Source: Peribolospora baueri
Taxonomy: Eukaryota > Basidiomycota > Peribolosporomycetes > Peribolosporales > Peribolosporaceae
Direction of reading: 5' to 3'
DNA: 64,000 nt
Assembly: GCA_029717555.1 (NCBI GenBank)
Contig: JAMDHS010000030.1
Location: 124,001 to 188,000 of the forward strand
The notes below the pieces were generated by a model. The model ran no database searches, had not been told where the DNA came from, and was given only the letters and a program-made list of their open reading frames with translations. Positions 1 through 11,387 of the stretch are shown here, piece by piece; position 1 is the stretch's first letter, and each line of letters begins with the position of its first letter. The position numbers and the translations under genes were made by a program.

Positions 1-568
1 GCATACGCTCGTGCAGCGGAGCTGGCGTCGTAATGTGGTCGATGGGCGAGGAAGCTGTAGCGACGTAAGGTTGACGTGTGGCGGCATGTCCTCTGCTTTC
101 TTGCATGAATGATTCTTGCGTTGCGATGTGATCTTGCTTGTGCGAGGATGTGACGACAACAAACGACGAACGACAATCGGCAAATGGCAAACGGCAAACG
201 AAAACCGGCGATCGCCGATCCACCCCGAAAAGGCGATGCTCGGCAATAGGCCTTGCTGTCGCGTAGAAGCGGCCAGCGCCCAACCTCGACGGCCTCGCCT
301 TCTTTGCCTCCGTCCGACCTTGGCCGCTTTTCCGGGGTCGCCCAATCAAATTCCACCCTCGGCGTCTTCCCCTTCCCCAGTCGAACCTCGGAGAAGAGTC
401 TCGGCCTCGCCTGGCCCGGCCGAAACTGAAAGTAAAAAGAGCGTCGAACTCGAACTCGTCGCCCTCCTCCTCGCTCTTCCCCCATCCCGCCCCTCCCCGC
501 GCCACCACCCCACCTTCTCCCCTTCTCTCGTCCCTCTTCGCACCACCCCGCCACCAACACCGTTCAAC

Positions 569-1810
569 ATGGGTCGACCGTTGTGCGGCGAACGCTCCAT
601 CGCTCGTGCCGCACGCTCGCCAAGCCGGTCTCAGCATGTCGCAGCCAAGGAGCCCGCGGCGACGATGACAAGCGACACCGCTTCCAACGTCCCCGCCGCC
701 TTTCGTGCCATGCAGAGCGCGTCTTATGGCACCTTCAACGCCCTCCTCGCTGGCTCCTCCTCTCTCCCCGCATCCGTCCGAAGTGCGCCGCCCCGCGTCA
801 ACATTGTCAGTCCAGACGCGCCCTCGATGTCCATAGCCGGCTCGGTGGTGCACGTGGAAGAAGCGAAGGACGAGGAGAACGACGACGACGGCGGAGTGCC
901 ACAGCAGCCACAGACGCACTATCTCTATCACTACTGGTCCACCCGACCGTTCGCCATCGATGGTGACCCGAGCGACGGCCAGATCATCCGTGGCACCCCG
1001 TTCTCCATCCCCGCCACCACCCTGCCCCACACCACCAACGACGTCGCCGTAGCCGGCGCCGGGTCGCTTTCACGCAGGAGGCAGCAAGAGCATGCCCAGG
1101 GCTCGGTGACAAGGCTGAGAGCGTTGGCCCTCCCTCCGTCGCCTCCGACGCTCGCCGATCCCACATCCGTCGGCGCGGAACTCCTCTCCCCCTTCTCCGA
1201 CGGCGCCAGCTCGTCTTCCTCTGCCGCGTCCCTCTTCTCTGACGCCACTAGCCCCTTCGGCGAGAGGACGGGCGTCGCAGCCGACGGTGGCGACTACTTC
1301 GGCTCCCCATCTGTCCCAGTCCGCCCGCAAGTACATACCAACTCGCGCACCAGCGCTGGCCACCCCTCTTTGTTTGCTCAAGCCGAGGCTAGGTCGACAG
1401 CCGTGGACGAGCAGGTGAGGGAGCGAGCGAGGACGGTCGTCGGTTACTGGGCTAGTCAGTCGAGGGCCGCCCGAGCGCAGCGCGGCCCTGCTGTCGTTCC
1501 CGTCCACCACCACGAGGACGATGCCGACGTCGTTGGCGTGAAGATGGCACACGAAGACGACGCGGACGACGCGGACCTCGACCACTTTTCGTCTCCTCAT
1601 CCCCAGCCCGCGCAAACCGCAATGCGCGCCCGCTCGCCTTCCCCAACTCCCTCTGCGGCCTACCGCGTGCCGACAGCCGAGGACACCGTGTCCATTTTGG
1701 GCGCCGTCCCAGGCGAGTCCGACGAGGACAGGCGCAGGAGGGCTACCGAGGCCGTGAGGAGGTTGGCGGAGGAGAGCAGGGCCAGCAGGGCTAGGGTGGA
1801 GGCGCACTAG
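569..1810 (+). CDS. Orphan Ser/Ala/Pro-rich protein
   Basis: This single open frame gives about 413 residues from the ATG at 569; an in-frame ATG at 665 would give 381. The frame is open further upstream, but that part reads as pyrimidine-rich leader (about 470-560), so I placed the start here. The composition is low-complexity and Ser/Ala/Pro/Asp-rich. The more ordered parts are a Tyr/His/Trp-containing stretch around 917-1040 and a helical, Arg/Ala-rich C-terminus (about 1720-1807). I see no signal peptide, membrane segment or recognised domain. It converges on the kinase gene on the other strand. The function is unknown. The coding call rests on the long open frame and its end at a plausible stop; the exact start is uncertain. 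Confidence 0.6.
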   Translation: MGRPLCGERSIARAARSPSRSQHVAAKEPAATMTSDTASNVPAAFRAMQSASYGTFNALLAGSSSLPASVRSAPPRVNIVSPDAPSMSIAGSVVHVEEAKDEENDDDGGVPQQPQTHYLYHYWSTRPFAIDGDPSDGQIIRGTPFSIPATTLPHTTNDVAVAGAGSLSRRRQQEHAQGSVTRLRALALPPSPPTLADPTSVGAELLSPFSDGASSSSSAASLFSDATSPFGERTGVAADGGDYFGSPSVPVRPQVHTNSRTSAGHPSLFAQAEARSTAVDEQVRERARTVVGYWASQSRAARAQRGPAVVPVHHHEDDADVVGVKMAHEDDADDADLDHFSSPHPQPAQTAMRARSPSPTPSAAYRVPTAEDTVSILGAVPGESDEDRRRRATEAVRRLAEESRASRARVEAH

Positions 1811-2521
1811 ATGGTTTCCCTCTGTCCTTTTTAATTTGGTTTGTTCCGCCTCGTCAGTTTTGGGTTTTTCCTTTTGCGCTTGGACGTTTTCGCCCCTCCC
1901 GGTTCTTTCGGGCCTCTTGCATCTAGCTCTCTTTATCTTCCTTCCCGCTTTTACATGGACACACGCATCTTTTCCTCTCTGTTCTGTCTCCTGTTCTTGG
2001 CATTCTTTGCCCTTCTTCTCTTCCCAACCGCTTTTCGGGTCTTCTTTGTCGTCGCTTTTTGGGCTTCTCTCACTCTTCCATCTCCTTGTGGTGGATACGT
2101 GCATCCTCTCCGCTTAATCACTATTCTCGGTTCGCTCTTCCTGTCTCCTTCGTCCTGCTGCGATCGACACGTCCCACTCATCTTCTCCGTCCGTGCAAAT
2201 CCTTTGGACGATTTCCACCTCGACAAAACAAATATAGAAAAAGCGTTGCAAACCCCCCGAACGCGGGATGAGCACATGTTTTTTTCCCCAGCTCGGTCCT
2301 CTCCTCCTAGCCTAGTCACATGGTATTTGTATGGGTAAGAGCGCTGCTCTCCACGAATTTCCGCAACTCCCTCCGTCTCTCTTCGTCGCGGGGTCGTATC
2401 GCATACGAACGCTGTAAAGGATCGGCTCCGTCCACATCCGTCCACCACCTTGCGCTCTCATCCGTCCGTCCGGAGACTGGCACACATATTTCCTTACGAA
2501 TACGCCCTCCCGGTGTGTCTA
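1811..2521. other. Convergent intergenic region
   Basis: This stretch lies between the stop of the orphan gene and the stop of the kinase gene. It is rich in C/T runs and presumably holds both 3' UTRs. The open frames here have no protein-like composition and no gene was recognised. Confidence 0.6.
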
Positions 2522-3754
2522 TCAAGGTAAAAGCACGTCCAGCGCTCTTTCCGCCGCCGCCAGCCAGATCGTCTTGGCGAGGTGGACGCGCTCGGCGTCT
2601 GTTTGGCGGACTCCCTGTGAGACGAGACGAGACGGGCCAGTCAGTCGCCGAGTGGCGGGCGGGCGAGCGAGGTGCGCGGAGAAAGACACAGGTGACCCGA
2701 ACCGGGTCGAGGCAGGCCCGTCCCGTCCCGTCGATTCGCCCGCCGGCCGAGGGGACCGTCAGAAACTCTACTACTACTCACGACTTCGACGCACGCCCTC
2801 ACGAAACGAAAGGACACGTCTCTGAGCGCCACTCCCTCTTTCCCTAGCACCTCCTCGTCCGATAGGTCCTCGCTCGCCTTGGCATATCGCCTTCCCAGCT
2901 CCCAGTCCACGTCGGAGAGACGGCGGACGAACTCGGCCGGCCAGGTTCGCTCCACCGACGAGCCCGCTTGGTCGGTCGACGACGAAGCTGCAGGCGCAGC
3001 CCTCCTCGCACTGACCAAGCAGCCCTCCAAAACGTCCGCGAACCGATCCACGGGCGCCTCCACCGTCGCGCCCGCAAACTCCCAGTCGAGCACCGCGACA
3101 ATCTGCCCCGGCTCGCCGTCGCCGTCGCCGTTCTCGGACGCGTTCGGCCGGACGAGGAGGTTGCCGAAGTGCGTGTCGCGGTGGGAGAGGTGCGTCGGAT
3201 TTAAGTAGGTTGACGTGCGCAGGTCCGTGAGCCATCTCGGCACGGCTTTGGGGGAGGGCGTCGTGTCGAGCAGCCCCAAGAGCTCGTCTAGCCTCGGTAA
3301 CAGGTGCGTCATAAACTCCAATCGAGGATGCAAGTCGATCTGCCGTCTGTAGGCGGACAGGTATGCCCTGGCCTGATCGACCCATCCGTCGAACGGGCCG
3401 AGTGGATTGAGCGACTCAAACGTCTCGTCCGCCAGGCGGGCCCACCTCTCCCGTTCGGCATCGCCCGCGGCCGGGTGGTCGGCATTTGCTAGAGCGTGCC
3501 AGTACCGGGCGATGTCGGCCTCTTGCCAGTGTAATTCGTCTACGGACGGCCCAATCCGGAAGGAGGTGTACGAAGGCTCGGTTGAAGTCGTCGGTGTAGA
3601 GTCTGCGAAATAGAGTCCACCGATGCGGGTCGGTGAAGGCAAGGGGATGCGGTGGAGTTGGACATAGAAGGCGACCAGCTGGTCCAGGACGTGTGAGAGA
3701 GCGGAAGGCGTGAGCGTCATCCAGCACGAGTCCAGAGACGGGGCTTCGATGTCT

Positions 3755-3791
<37 letters not shown>

Positions 3792-4333
3792 TGTGACGAT
3801 AGGAAAGGACGATCAACGGCCGTTTGACCAGCACAGGCCCCCGATGGTCAACTCACACTCCATACAAATGTACTCGAGCCCCAGCACGTTGTCCTCGGTA
3901 GAGTCGAAGAAGTAGACCTCCGGAACGGGAATCGTCGTATGGCGCTTGACGAGAGTCAGGCAAGCTACCTGAAAAGGGCCCAAAGCGGCTGTCGAAGAGG
4001 TAAGCTATGCTTTCCTTGTGCGACGGCTCTCGAACGGGCTTGTCAGCGGTGACTTCCCTCGTTCTGTGTCTTGATCCTCGGAATGGCCTTCCTAGACACC
4101 CTCAGCACGCATTTCGTCCATCTTCGCCCCTCCTTCTCGCCCTCGTCGCCGCTCCCTCCGGCGGCCGCGGGCAACTCGACGATGGCGATCCAATGATAAC
4201 TCGCGTCCACCTTGTCGGGCAAACGAATGGACAACGGCTCGACGCCCGTCCTTTGCGAGAAGAGAGCGCACACAGAGCTGTGAGGGATGGGCGTGCGCCA
4301 GAAGTTGAGGTCGTCGGCGTGCAGGTCGGCCAT
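2522..4333 (-). CDS. APH-family (aminoglycoside phosphotransferase fold) kinase
   Basis: The spliced protein is about 483 residues in four exons: 4054-4333, 3857-3964, 3752-2782 and 2614-2522, all phases consistent. It belongs to the large fungal APH/choline-kinase-like family, whose substrates are mostly unknown. Visible motifs are an N-terminal lobe with the family-typical IPRIKTQNE and TTIPVPEVY blocks, the catalytic loop LSHRDTHFGNLLV (HxDxxxxN) and the metal-binding DWEFAG. The start MADLHADDLNFW fits family N-termini. The last exon ends in ERALDVLLP. The intron 1 donor (A|GTCACC) is weak and was chosen because it keeps the family length. Intron 2 ends in a (GCC)12 tract just before its acceptor. 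The kinase fold is secure; the substrate is not known. Confidence 0.85.
3755..3790 (-). repeat. (GCC)12 microsatellite at a 3' splice site
   Basis: Twelve perfect CGC/GCC triplets (minus strand) sit in the second intron of the APH-like kinase, two bases before the acceptor CAG at 3753-3755. The usual pyrimidine tract is absent there. If the intron were retained the tract would read as poly-Ala. Confidence 0.85.
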
Positions 4334-5047
4334 GACGGGACAGAGCAATCGGGGATGGTCAAAAGGCGATGAGAGTAAGGATGAGAAGAGCGATAAGGAT
4401 CGACTGGAAACAGCTCCTGAACACACTCTTGCGGGCCGCCCCTTCGAAGAGGCCGTCGTGGACGGAGGAAGAGTTGGCGTGGCGCTCAGGAACCTTGGCG
4501 GATGGCCATAGAATTGTCTAGCACCTACGGTGGAGCTGGCGATGATGGTACGAACCCACCCAGGACTCGGCTTCCGAACGAAGCCGCCCAGAATGGACAT
4601 CCAGTACCGCCGTCGAGATCCTCCACCTCACCCGTCCCCCACTCCTGACAGCTCTGTAGCTCGACGTTGGAGCGAATTGCTAAAGCGAACGAGCGCGTCA
4701 TCCCTGTCTATTCTTATAAGTCGTGACCACTCCGGCTGCTACTCCAGTTTGTACAGTCCGGAGTCCCGCAATGACACTTCACGTCAGTGTTGCACGGGGA
4801 CGAGGGCAGCAGAACGAGGTGCCTATGTGCACATTGGTACACGAGATGGCTTGAGCTAGGGAGCTAGCATTGCAAAATTCGTGCAACGGACTCGGCTGGA
4901 CTGCGCCCGAGGATATTCCGCCGGAACAGACGTGTTGGACAGAGGACGAGGTCTATCCGAGTACTAAGACGAGAGGATGAACGACAGGAGCGGCTACAAC
5001 GGCAGTAGACAGGCAAACGAATGAGGCAGAAGGTGGACGAGAGCGAC
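4334..5047. promoter_or_regulatory. Upstream region of the kinase gene and 3' flank of COX9
   Basis: The stretch separates the kinase start from the COX9 stop, with both genes on the minus strand, so it should hold the kinase promoter and the COX9 3' UTR. No coding region or clear motif was seen. Confidence 0.45.
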
Positions 5048-5593
5048 TCATGCCGCCTGCTTCTCCTTCTCCAGCTTGATGTAGTACTCGTCGCGGCGGC
5101 GGACTGAGGAGGTGGGATATGGTTGGCGAGAGAACAGTTTGACACAGGATGATGAAGACGGCGCCGAGGCCCAAAAAGACAGGGAACGACAAAAGGCGGG
5201 ACGAGAACGAAAGGGGAGGGGGTCTCGTGAGCAGAGGGGATCGAAAGACGCGCCCACGACCCGCGGAAAGGCTCTCGATGGCAACTCACCCGAGGGGACG
5301 TGCAGGCCGTACCTGTCGCCGTAAGATGTCGAAGCCGAGGGAAGAGAGCGAGATGATCAGCGACGTTCTTCTCCCTGTCCATCTCCCACTCGCTCTTCAC
5401 CCCACGCCGACCTTCACCGCGGCACAAGCAGCACGACCGACAGAGACACGAGAAGGAAAGGAAGCAGCTTTCAATAGCAGCCCATCCGAACTCACCAGTA
5501 ACCGTAGCCGCAGGCGGTACCGAGGCCGAGGGCGACGGAGAGGTCGAGGATAAGACGCTTGCGCATCTTGCCGGTGATGGGGGCGATCGCCAT
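5048..5593 (-). CDS. COX9: Cytochrome c oxidase subunit VIIa (Cox9)
   Basis: Three exons (5496-5593, 5290-5312, 5048-5103) give exactly 58 residues plus stop. The product is a small nuclear-encoded subunit of mitochondrial complex IV with a single inner-membrane helix. The N-terminus MAIAPITGKMRKR matches the conserved MxIAPITG start of yeast Cox9. A hydrophobic helix follows (about residues 14-35, with the GYGYWYG turn), then a charged tail RRRDEYYIKLEKEKQAA. Length and residue order match the family (about 59 residues). The middle exon is only 23 bases. All introns have GTGAGT donors. The gene is divergent from SLA1. Confidence 0.93.
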
Positions 5594-6163
5594 TGTCTAA
5601 CAGTGCGGTAGAAGCCGGCCAAAGAGGGTCAGGAGGACGATAGGTCAGTGAGATGAGGGCGTCTCGAATGCAGCAGAGGAGAGGCGGGGCATGGATTCGA
5701 TGAAATCACTCACGATGGAAAGTCGTAGGTAAGTGGACGAGGGATCTGAGGTGGATGGATCGGGAGAGCGGGAAGTCCGAAGGTCGTCTCCGTCGCCCGG
5801 ACGGACGCGAAACCGGATGAAGGTTAGGGTTATACTACTCTTCCCACGGCCACGTGCAGAGGGCCGATAGGGACCCAGCGAGTCAAGAGTACGTACACTA
5901 TTGAACATGTATAATGTTGGGCCGTATATATACACATCGATCACCTCCCACCTGCTGCCCGGCCGACGCCAGCCAGCCGTTGACGTCGACCGTCAGTCAC
6001 ACCGACACCGCCTTGTCGTCGTCGTCTTCCTCCCCTTCCTCCTTCCTCGGCTCGATCCCATCGCCGCTTCTCCTTCTTCTCCCATCCCGTACCGCTTCCC
6101 CGATACCCCGCATTAGCCGTACTTCTCCCTCTCCGCTCGCCACGCCCCCTCTCGTGCCCCGCA
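5594..6163. promoter_or_regulatory. Divergent promoter COX9 / SLA1
   Basis: About 570 bases lie between the two start codons. A TATATATA-like stretch sits near 5925-5935, and a C/T-rich leader (about 6000-6160) precedes the SLA1 ATG. No coding region was seen. Confidence 0.5.
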
Positions 6164-9100
6164 ATGGCGTACGTAGCAGTGTGCAAGGTGCTCTACGACT
6201 ATGCCGCCCAGACGGAGGACGAGCTGACGATCTCCGAGGACGACTTGCTGTTCGTGCTCGAGAATGAAGACCCGGAGTGGTGGAAGGCTAAACTCAAGAC
6301 GCCCGGCGACCGGGACGCAGAAGGCGCCGAAGGTCCCACGGGCTTGGTGCCGAGGAACTATGTGGAGGAGGCCGAGCCGCTCAGGGTCAGCAAGGCTTTG
6401 TACGACTACGAGGCGCAGAACGACGAGGAGCTCTCGATTGCAGAGGACGATTTGCTCAACGTGTATGATGTCGATGGGCTCTGGTTGCTTGTGAGGAAGC
6501 ACGGCGCGGACGGGACGGCCGAGGGAAACGCAGGATACGTACCCGCCAACTATGTCGACGAGGTGAGATTGCCCTTCATCGTTTCCGCATGGAAAGCAGA
6601 GCATATTTGACATTCCTTTTTTCCACTTTCACATAGGCCTCGGCGGACGACTCGGAAGCGGCAACGGCCCCTTCCGAGCACGAGGAGGCACCCGCGTCGC
6701 CCATCGCTGTCGCCCCTACCATCCCAGTCATCACCTCTCCACCTCCGAACAATGAGGCGCTCAAGGCGGATGACATTCAGATGTGGCCCGTGTCCGTCAG
6801 TGTCCACGTCCTATAAAATTCCTTTGCCATTGCTCTCTTTCCCGAGTTGACTCCTTTGCTCGTTTCTTTCACGTCACAAAATGTCACAGTTGGTGGATGC
6901 CAAAAAGAAGAAGAAGAAGGGCACGCTCGGCATTGGCAACGGTAGCATTTTCTTTGCAAGCGAGTCCGACAAGGCATGCGTCATCTCTGCCTCGATGTCC
7001 AGCTTGCCGCATTCCTCAGCTGATCTCCTTTCTTAATCTTGCATCGTCCGCGGCCTTCACTAGACGCCCGTCCAGAAGTACCCCGTCGCCTCCGTGACCT
7101 CGCACAACCTTGAAAAGGGCAAGCACCTGCACATCGAGCTCTCCTCCATCTCCGAACCCCTTCACTTCCATACCGGCTCCAAGGACGTGGGCGAGGAGAT
7201 CATTGCAAAGCTAGAGTCGAGCAAGGCTGTCGTCGCCTCCTCTGGCACCGAGACTCTTCCTGCTGAGACTCCCAGGGCGATCCCCCCTCCCCCAGCCGCT
7301 GCATCCTCACCTCCTGCTGCCGTTACTGCGAAGAAGAGCGTCACTTTCTTGCCTCCGCCGTCGCGCCGTTCCGCCAGCTCTTCCAGCGCACCGTCAATGG
7401 ATGAAGAGGAACAGGAGGAGGAAGAGCCAGCTCCCGCCCCCGCTTCTGCGCCCGCCGACGGCGAGACTGGTGAACCTGCTACGGCACTGTATGATTTCGA
7501 GGCGCAGGGAGACGACGAATTGGGCTGCACAGAGGGCGAAGCCATCTGGGTCATCGACCGCGTCAGCAGTGATGACTGGTGGAAGTGCAGGAACGCTTCA
7601 GGGCAGGAGGGCGTTGTACCGGCCAGCTATGTGGAGGTGAGTGTTCGGACTTGTCCCGTTTTGTTGTTCAACCATCGGTATTCATGATTGTAAGTTGCTA
7701 ACTCGGGTCGGGCGTCTCTCCTTCTCAGCTCGCCGATGTGGACGCACCTCCGCCATCAACGGCCGCCGCTGATGAGGCTGCTGAAAGAGAAGCTGCTGGG
7801 GCGGAAGCTGCTGCCGCTGCTGCTGCCGCTGCTGCCGCCGCCGCGGCTGCCGAGGAGAAGAAAGCGCGAGCTGCAGCCGATGCGGAACGGAGACGCAAGG
7901 AGGAGCGAGCAGCCGAGGCGGCCAAGCAAGCGGGGAAGCGTCAGAGGGAGGAAGAGGCACGGCGAAGGAGGGAGAGGGAGGAGGAGGAGGCAAGGCACAA
8001 GGTCGCTGACGAGGTGCGCAAGAACGCCAATGCCTTGCCCTCGCCGCCTGATTTGGATAACAGGCCGAGTTCTCAGGACAGCAAGCGCGCTGGAGAAACA
8101 CAGGCTAGGAGGGGTCATGACAGGTCGAGCTCCGGATCCAAGTCGAGTGAGTTTCTGCGCCGAACGGCATCGAGCTGGCTTATATCGATGTTAATGGTTA
8201 CCGGCTGGCATGATCAATGTCCCATTTTACAGGGCCCAACCCGGCGAAGACGCGCATCTGGCATGACCGCTCGGCTCAGTTCAAAGTTGAGGCAGAATTC
8301 CTCGGCTTCCACCACGGCAAGATCCGACTGCACAAGCTCAACGGCGTTGTCATCGAAGTGCCTGTGGAGAAAATGTCCAACGACGATATCCGGTATATCG
8401 AGAAAGCCACGAGCAGGAAGTTGATGGCCGACGAGCCGCCCTTGTCCCCTTCGCAGGCCAACGCGCTTCGCGCTCAACAGGTTCAGAGCTCGCGTTCTGC
8501 TTCGTCGTCTCAGCGAGACCGTGCTCATCGCGAGCACCATCCTCAGAGGAAGAATGTCGACTGGTTCGAATTCTTCCTCAATGCCGGCTGCGAGATGGAC
8601 GATTGCACGCGGTACGCGGCCGCTTTCGAGCGCGACAAGATGGATGAGACCATCTTGCCGGATGTGGAGCCGTCGGTGCTTCGTTCGCTGGGGCTGCGCG
8701 AAGGTGACATCATCCGCGTGACCAAGCACATCGAGAAGAAGTACGGCGCTTCGAGCAAGCAGAGCGCGAGGGAGCAGAGGGAACAGATGAAACGCGACGA
8801 GGAGCTAGCGCGAAAGTTGCAGGACGAGGAGGCTCGTAGTCCGCCGCCCAATCTTTTCACCAACGCGGACGGCAGTCTCAAGAACCAGAGGAGAGGGCGG
8901 CCCACCACTAACCGGCAGGCCACAACTCCGGTGGATCCTGCGGCGCTCGTGTCCGTCGGAGATCAGCTCAAGAGCACCTCCAGTCCGCCTCCTTCGACCC
9001 CGGCGGCGTCTCCTGCGGTCGCGACTCAGCCTCCGAGGCGCTCCAGCTCGACGGTGCCCGTTGCGAGCGGCTTCGACGATGACGCTTGGACCGTTCGACC

Positions 9101-10436
9101 CAGCTCGCGGACTTCCAAGCCTTCCACTCCAGCCCCGCCTCAGCCTTCTTCTTCCACAGCCGCGGCTCCGACGCCGTCGCCTGCCCCCGCCGCTGCGGCT
9201 GCCATTTCCTCTCCTGCTCCCCCGACGCCGCCGCCGAAAGCGGTGGCGAAGTCACCCGACGAAGCCCTGTTCGAGAAGCTTGCGGCTATGCGCCCGCCGT
9301 CGGCCCCTGCCGTACAGGTGCAGCAGACGGGTATCAATTCGCCTGTTGCCAATGGCGCTTTGTCGCCATCCCCTGTAACGTTCATGAACAACGGCATGGG
9401 AGCCGTTAAGTCGACCGCCTCGCTGTCGGCCCTCCAGGCGCAGCAAACCGGCATGCCAGGCCTCAATCCGAACGCACCCAGAGGACCTTTGGCTCCTGTG
9501 CCCCAGAACCAACCACTCCTGAACCCCCTCGTCCCCACCAACACCGGCATCGGACCTTTCGTTCCTACTCGCACAGGCATCGGCGCGGCACAGCAACAGC
9601 CGCAGCCGACCGGCATGGGCGGAATGAACGTCATGCAGTCGCCTTTCATTTCTGTCTCTTCGCCCATGGGCATGGGCATGACCGGTGCCATGACGGGCAT
9701 CCAGTCGCCCTCTATGCCCGTCTCTTCGCCCATGGGTATGACTGGCGGTGGAATGACCGGGTTCCAGTCTCCGTCCATCTCCGTCTCTTCGCCAATGGTC
9801 ATGGGTATGACCGGCGGCGGCATGGGCGGATCCAGCTTCAATGCTTTTTCCGCCGCTGCTCAGCCCCCTCAACCACCTCAAATGTCCATTGCTGCCCCTC
9901 AGCCGGCCAATTCTCAGTCTGGAGACCAATTCCAGCCTTCTAACGTTTTCGCTCAAGTGAGTGTCATGGGCGTCTTTCTTTCTCAAGAAGTCCTACCTCG
10001 CCCGTTCGGATTCTGAGCCCTTACCTCTCTCGCGAACAGATGAAAACGGGCAACTTTGGAAAAGACCCCAATTCGACCCCACAGAACTCGGACAAGTACG
10101 ACGCCCTGCGACCTCAACCGACCGGTTTCGCGCCCGGCTTCGTGCAGCCACCGGGGCAACAAGGAGGATTCCAACAGCCTCAACCCACCGGATTCGGAGG
10201 GTTCGGGAACGGTATGGGAATGGGCACCGGCATGGGCGTGGCTGGGTTTCCTCAGCAACAGCAAGGCTACGGAGGTCCGATGATGCCTCAACAGACTGGT
10301 TTCCCCATGGCGAACAATTTCCAGCGTCAGGTGAGTTGTTTTGAAGGCTTGAAGTCGTGTTCACCCCCTGTTTGGCCGTTTACTTACCAGCCAATTTCTT
10401 CTTCCCTCCTATGCGGTCGCGCTTCTCCAGTTTTGA
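6164..10436 (+). CDS. SLA1: Endocytic actin-patch adaptor Sla1
   Basis: Exons 6164-6562, 6637-6795, 6890-6973, 7064-7636, 7729-8146, 8233-9956, 10040-10330 and a proposed 6-base last exon 10431-10436 give about 1217 residues, close to yeast Sla1. Sla1 links cargo, clathrin and the Arp2/3 activator Las17 at endocytic sites. In order: SH3 domains at about 3-62, 70-131 and 350-405; a Lys-rich block and Ala/Glu/Arg-rich helical region; the SHD1 cargo-binding domain (about 550-610, with FKVEAEFLG); the SAM-like SHD2 (about 654-718, starting DWFEFFLNAGCEMDD); then a Pro/Gln-rich tail with many TG(M/F/I) repeats, the usual targets of Pan1/End3 EH regulation. Intron 3 is a GC-AG intron. The final exon is a guess; without it the frame runs to 10537. 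Confidence 0.93.
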
Positions 10437-11387
10437 ACTCTTCCCATTCTTTCCGCTCCCATCCTCGTTCCTTCTCGGCTTCACTCTTTCCTGCATGTAC
10501 GTACATCTTGTCCGTGGATCGTTGTCCACTGTGGTAAGGCGAGTATTCCACGTAGACATAATCGTTGAAAGCCGCGTGGACCTTTCATTCGCTTTGGTTC
10601 GTCGCTTATCGAGAAGCGGACATGGGACAATCTCAATTGGTATCGCCACACCTTTATCGGACGGGGGTGGGTGTAGGAAAGGGAGGGGGAAGGGGAGGGG
10701 GGAGAATGACGACAAAAACCAAGCAGCAAGGAGCCATACATGTATACCCTGCGATAAACAGTCTTCTTACCCCAGTAAAGCGTCGGGACACGACGCGCCG
10801 GCGGATAGGAGTTTTCCCGAGAGCAGACTGGAAGACAAGAAGAAAAGAAAAAAAGGTTCGGCTGGGGAGACTGCCTTGCTCGCAGGTGCGCGCTGCCAAG
10901 TTCAAATGTGGCATGCAGGGAAGGCCGATTAATGAGCCAGATTGCAGCTGAGGACTAGACTAGCCAGGGAGGGGTTACAAGTTGACCTGGTTGAAAGCCT
11001 CTTCTGCGAACCGGCGGCACACCCGACGCCGTTGCCAGATCCCCGCCGCCTCTGTCGTCCAAACCCTAAGTCGAATGGGAGGGGACCGCTTGTTTGTCGG
11101 TCGTAAACCACATATAAAATCCTTTGGCGTCGCGACGTCGGTACAAGAGAGCTATCCAGGCTTCATTTGAGCTCTTCAAGGAAGACGGCCACCGAGGGTC
11201 CAATCTACTCTTGCCTTCCCTCCCCCCTGCACGAATCTCACACATCTTTCGCCTAATGCGGTCGGGATCGACACCACTACCGTCTCCAGTATCTCCAGTT
11301 TGCGCTCCGGCTAAAAATGCGTTCAAGTGTCGCGGGGTGACGAGCACGCGCACGCTCACTCTCGTCTCGTGCGGCCCTTGGGCTCAC
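10437..11387. other. Convergent intergenic region
   Basis: The stretch lies between the 3' ends of SLA1 and the GPI-anchored protein gene. It contains a G-rich run (about 10665-10705) and presumably the two 3' UTRs. No gene was recognised on either strand. Confidence 0.5.

Noticed and set aside
2230-2900. Plus-strand open frames across the 3' end of the kinase gene
   Set aside because: They are antisense to the last exons and intron of the APH-like kinase, whose motifs and splice phases are consistent.
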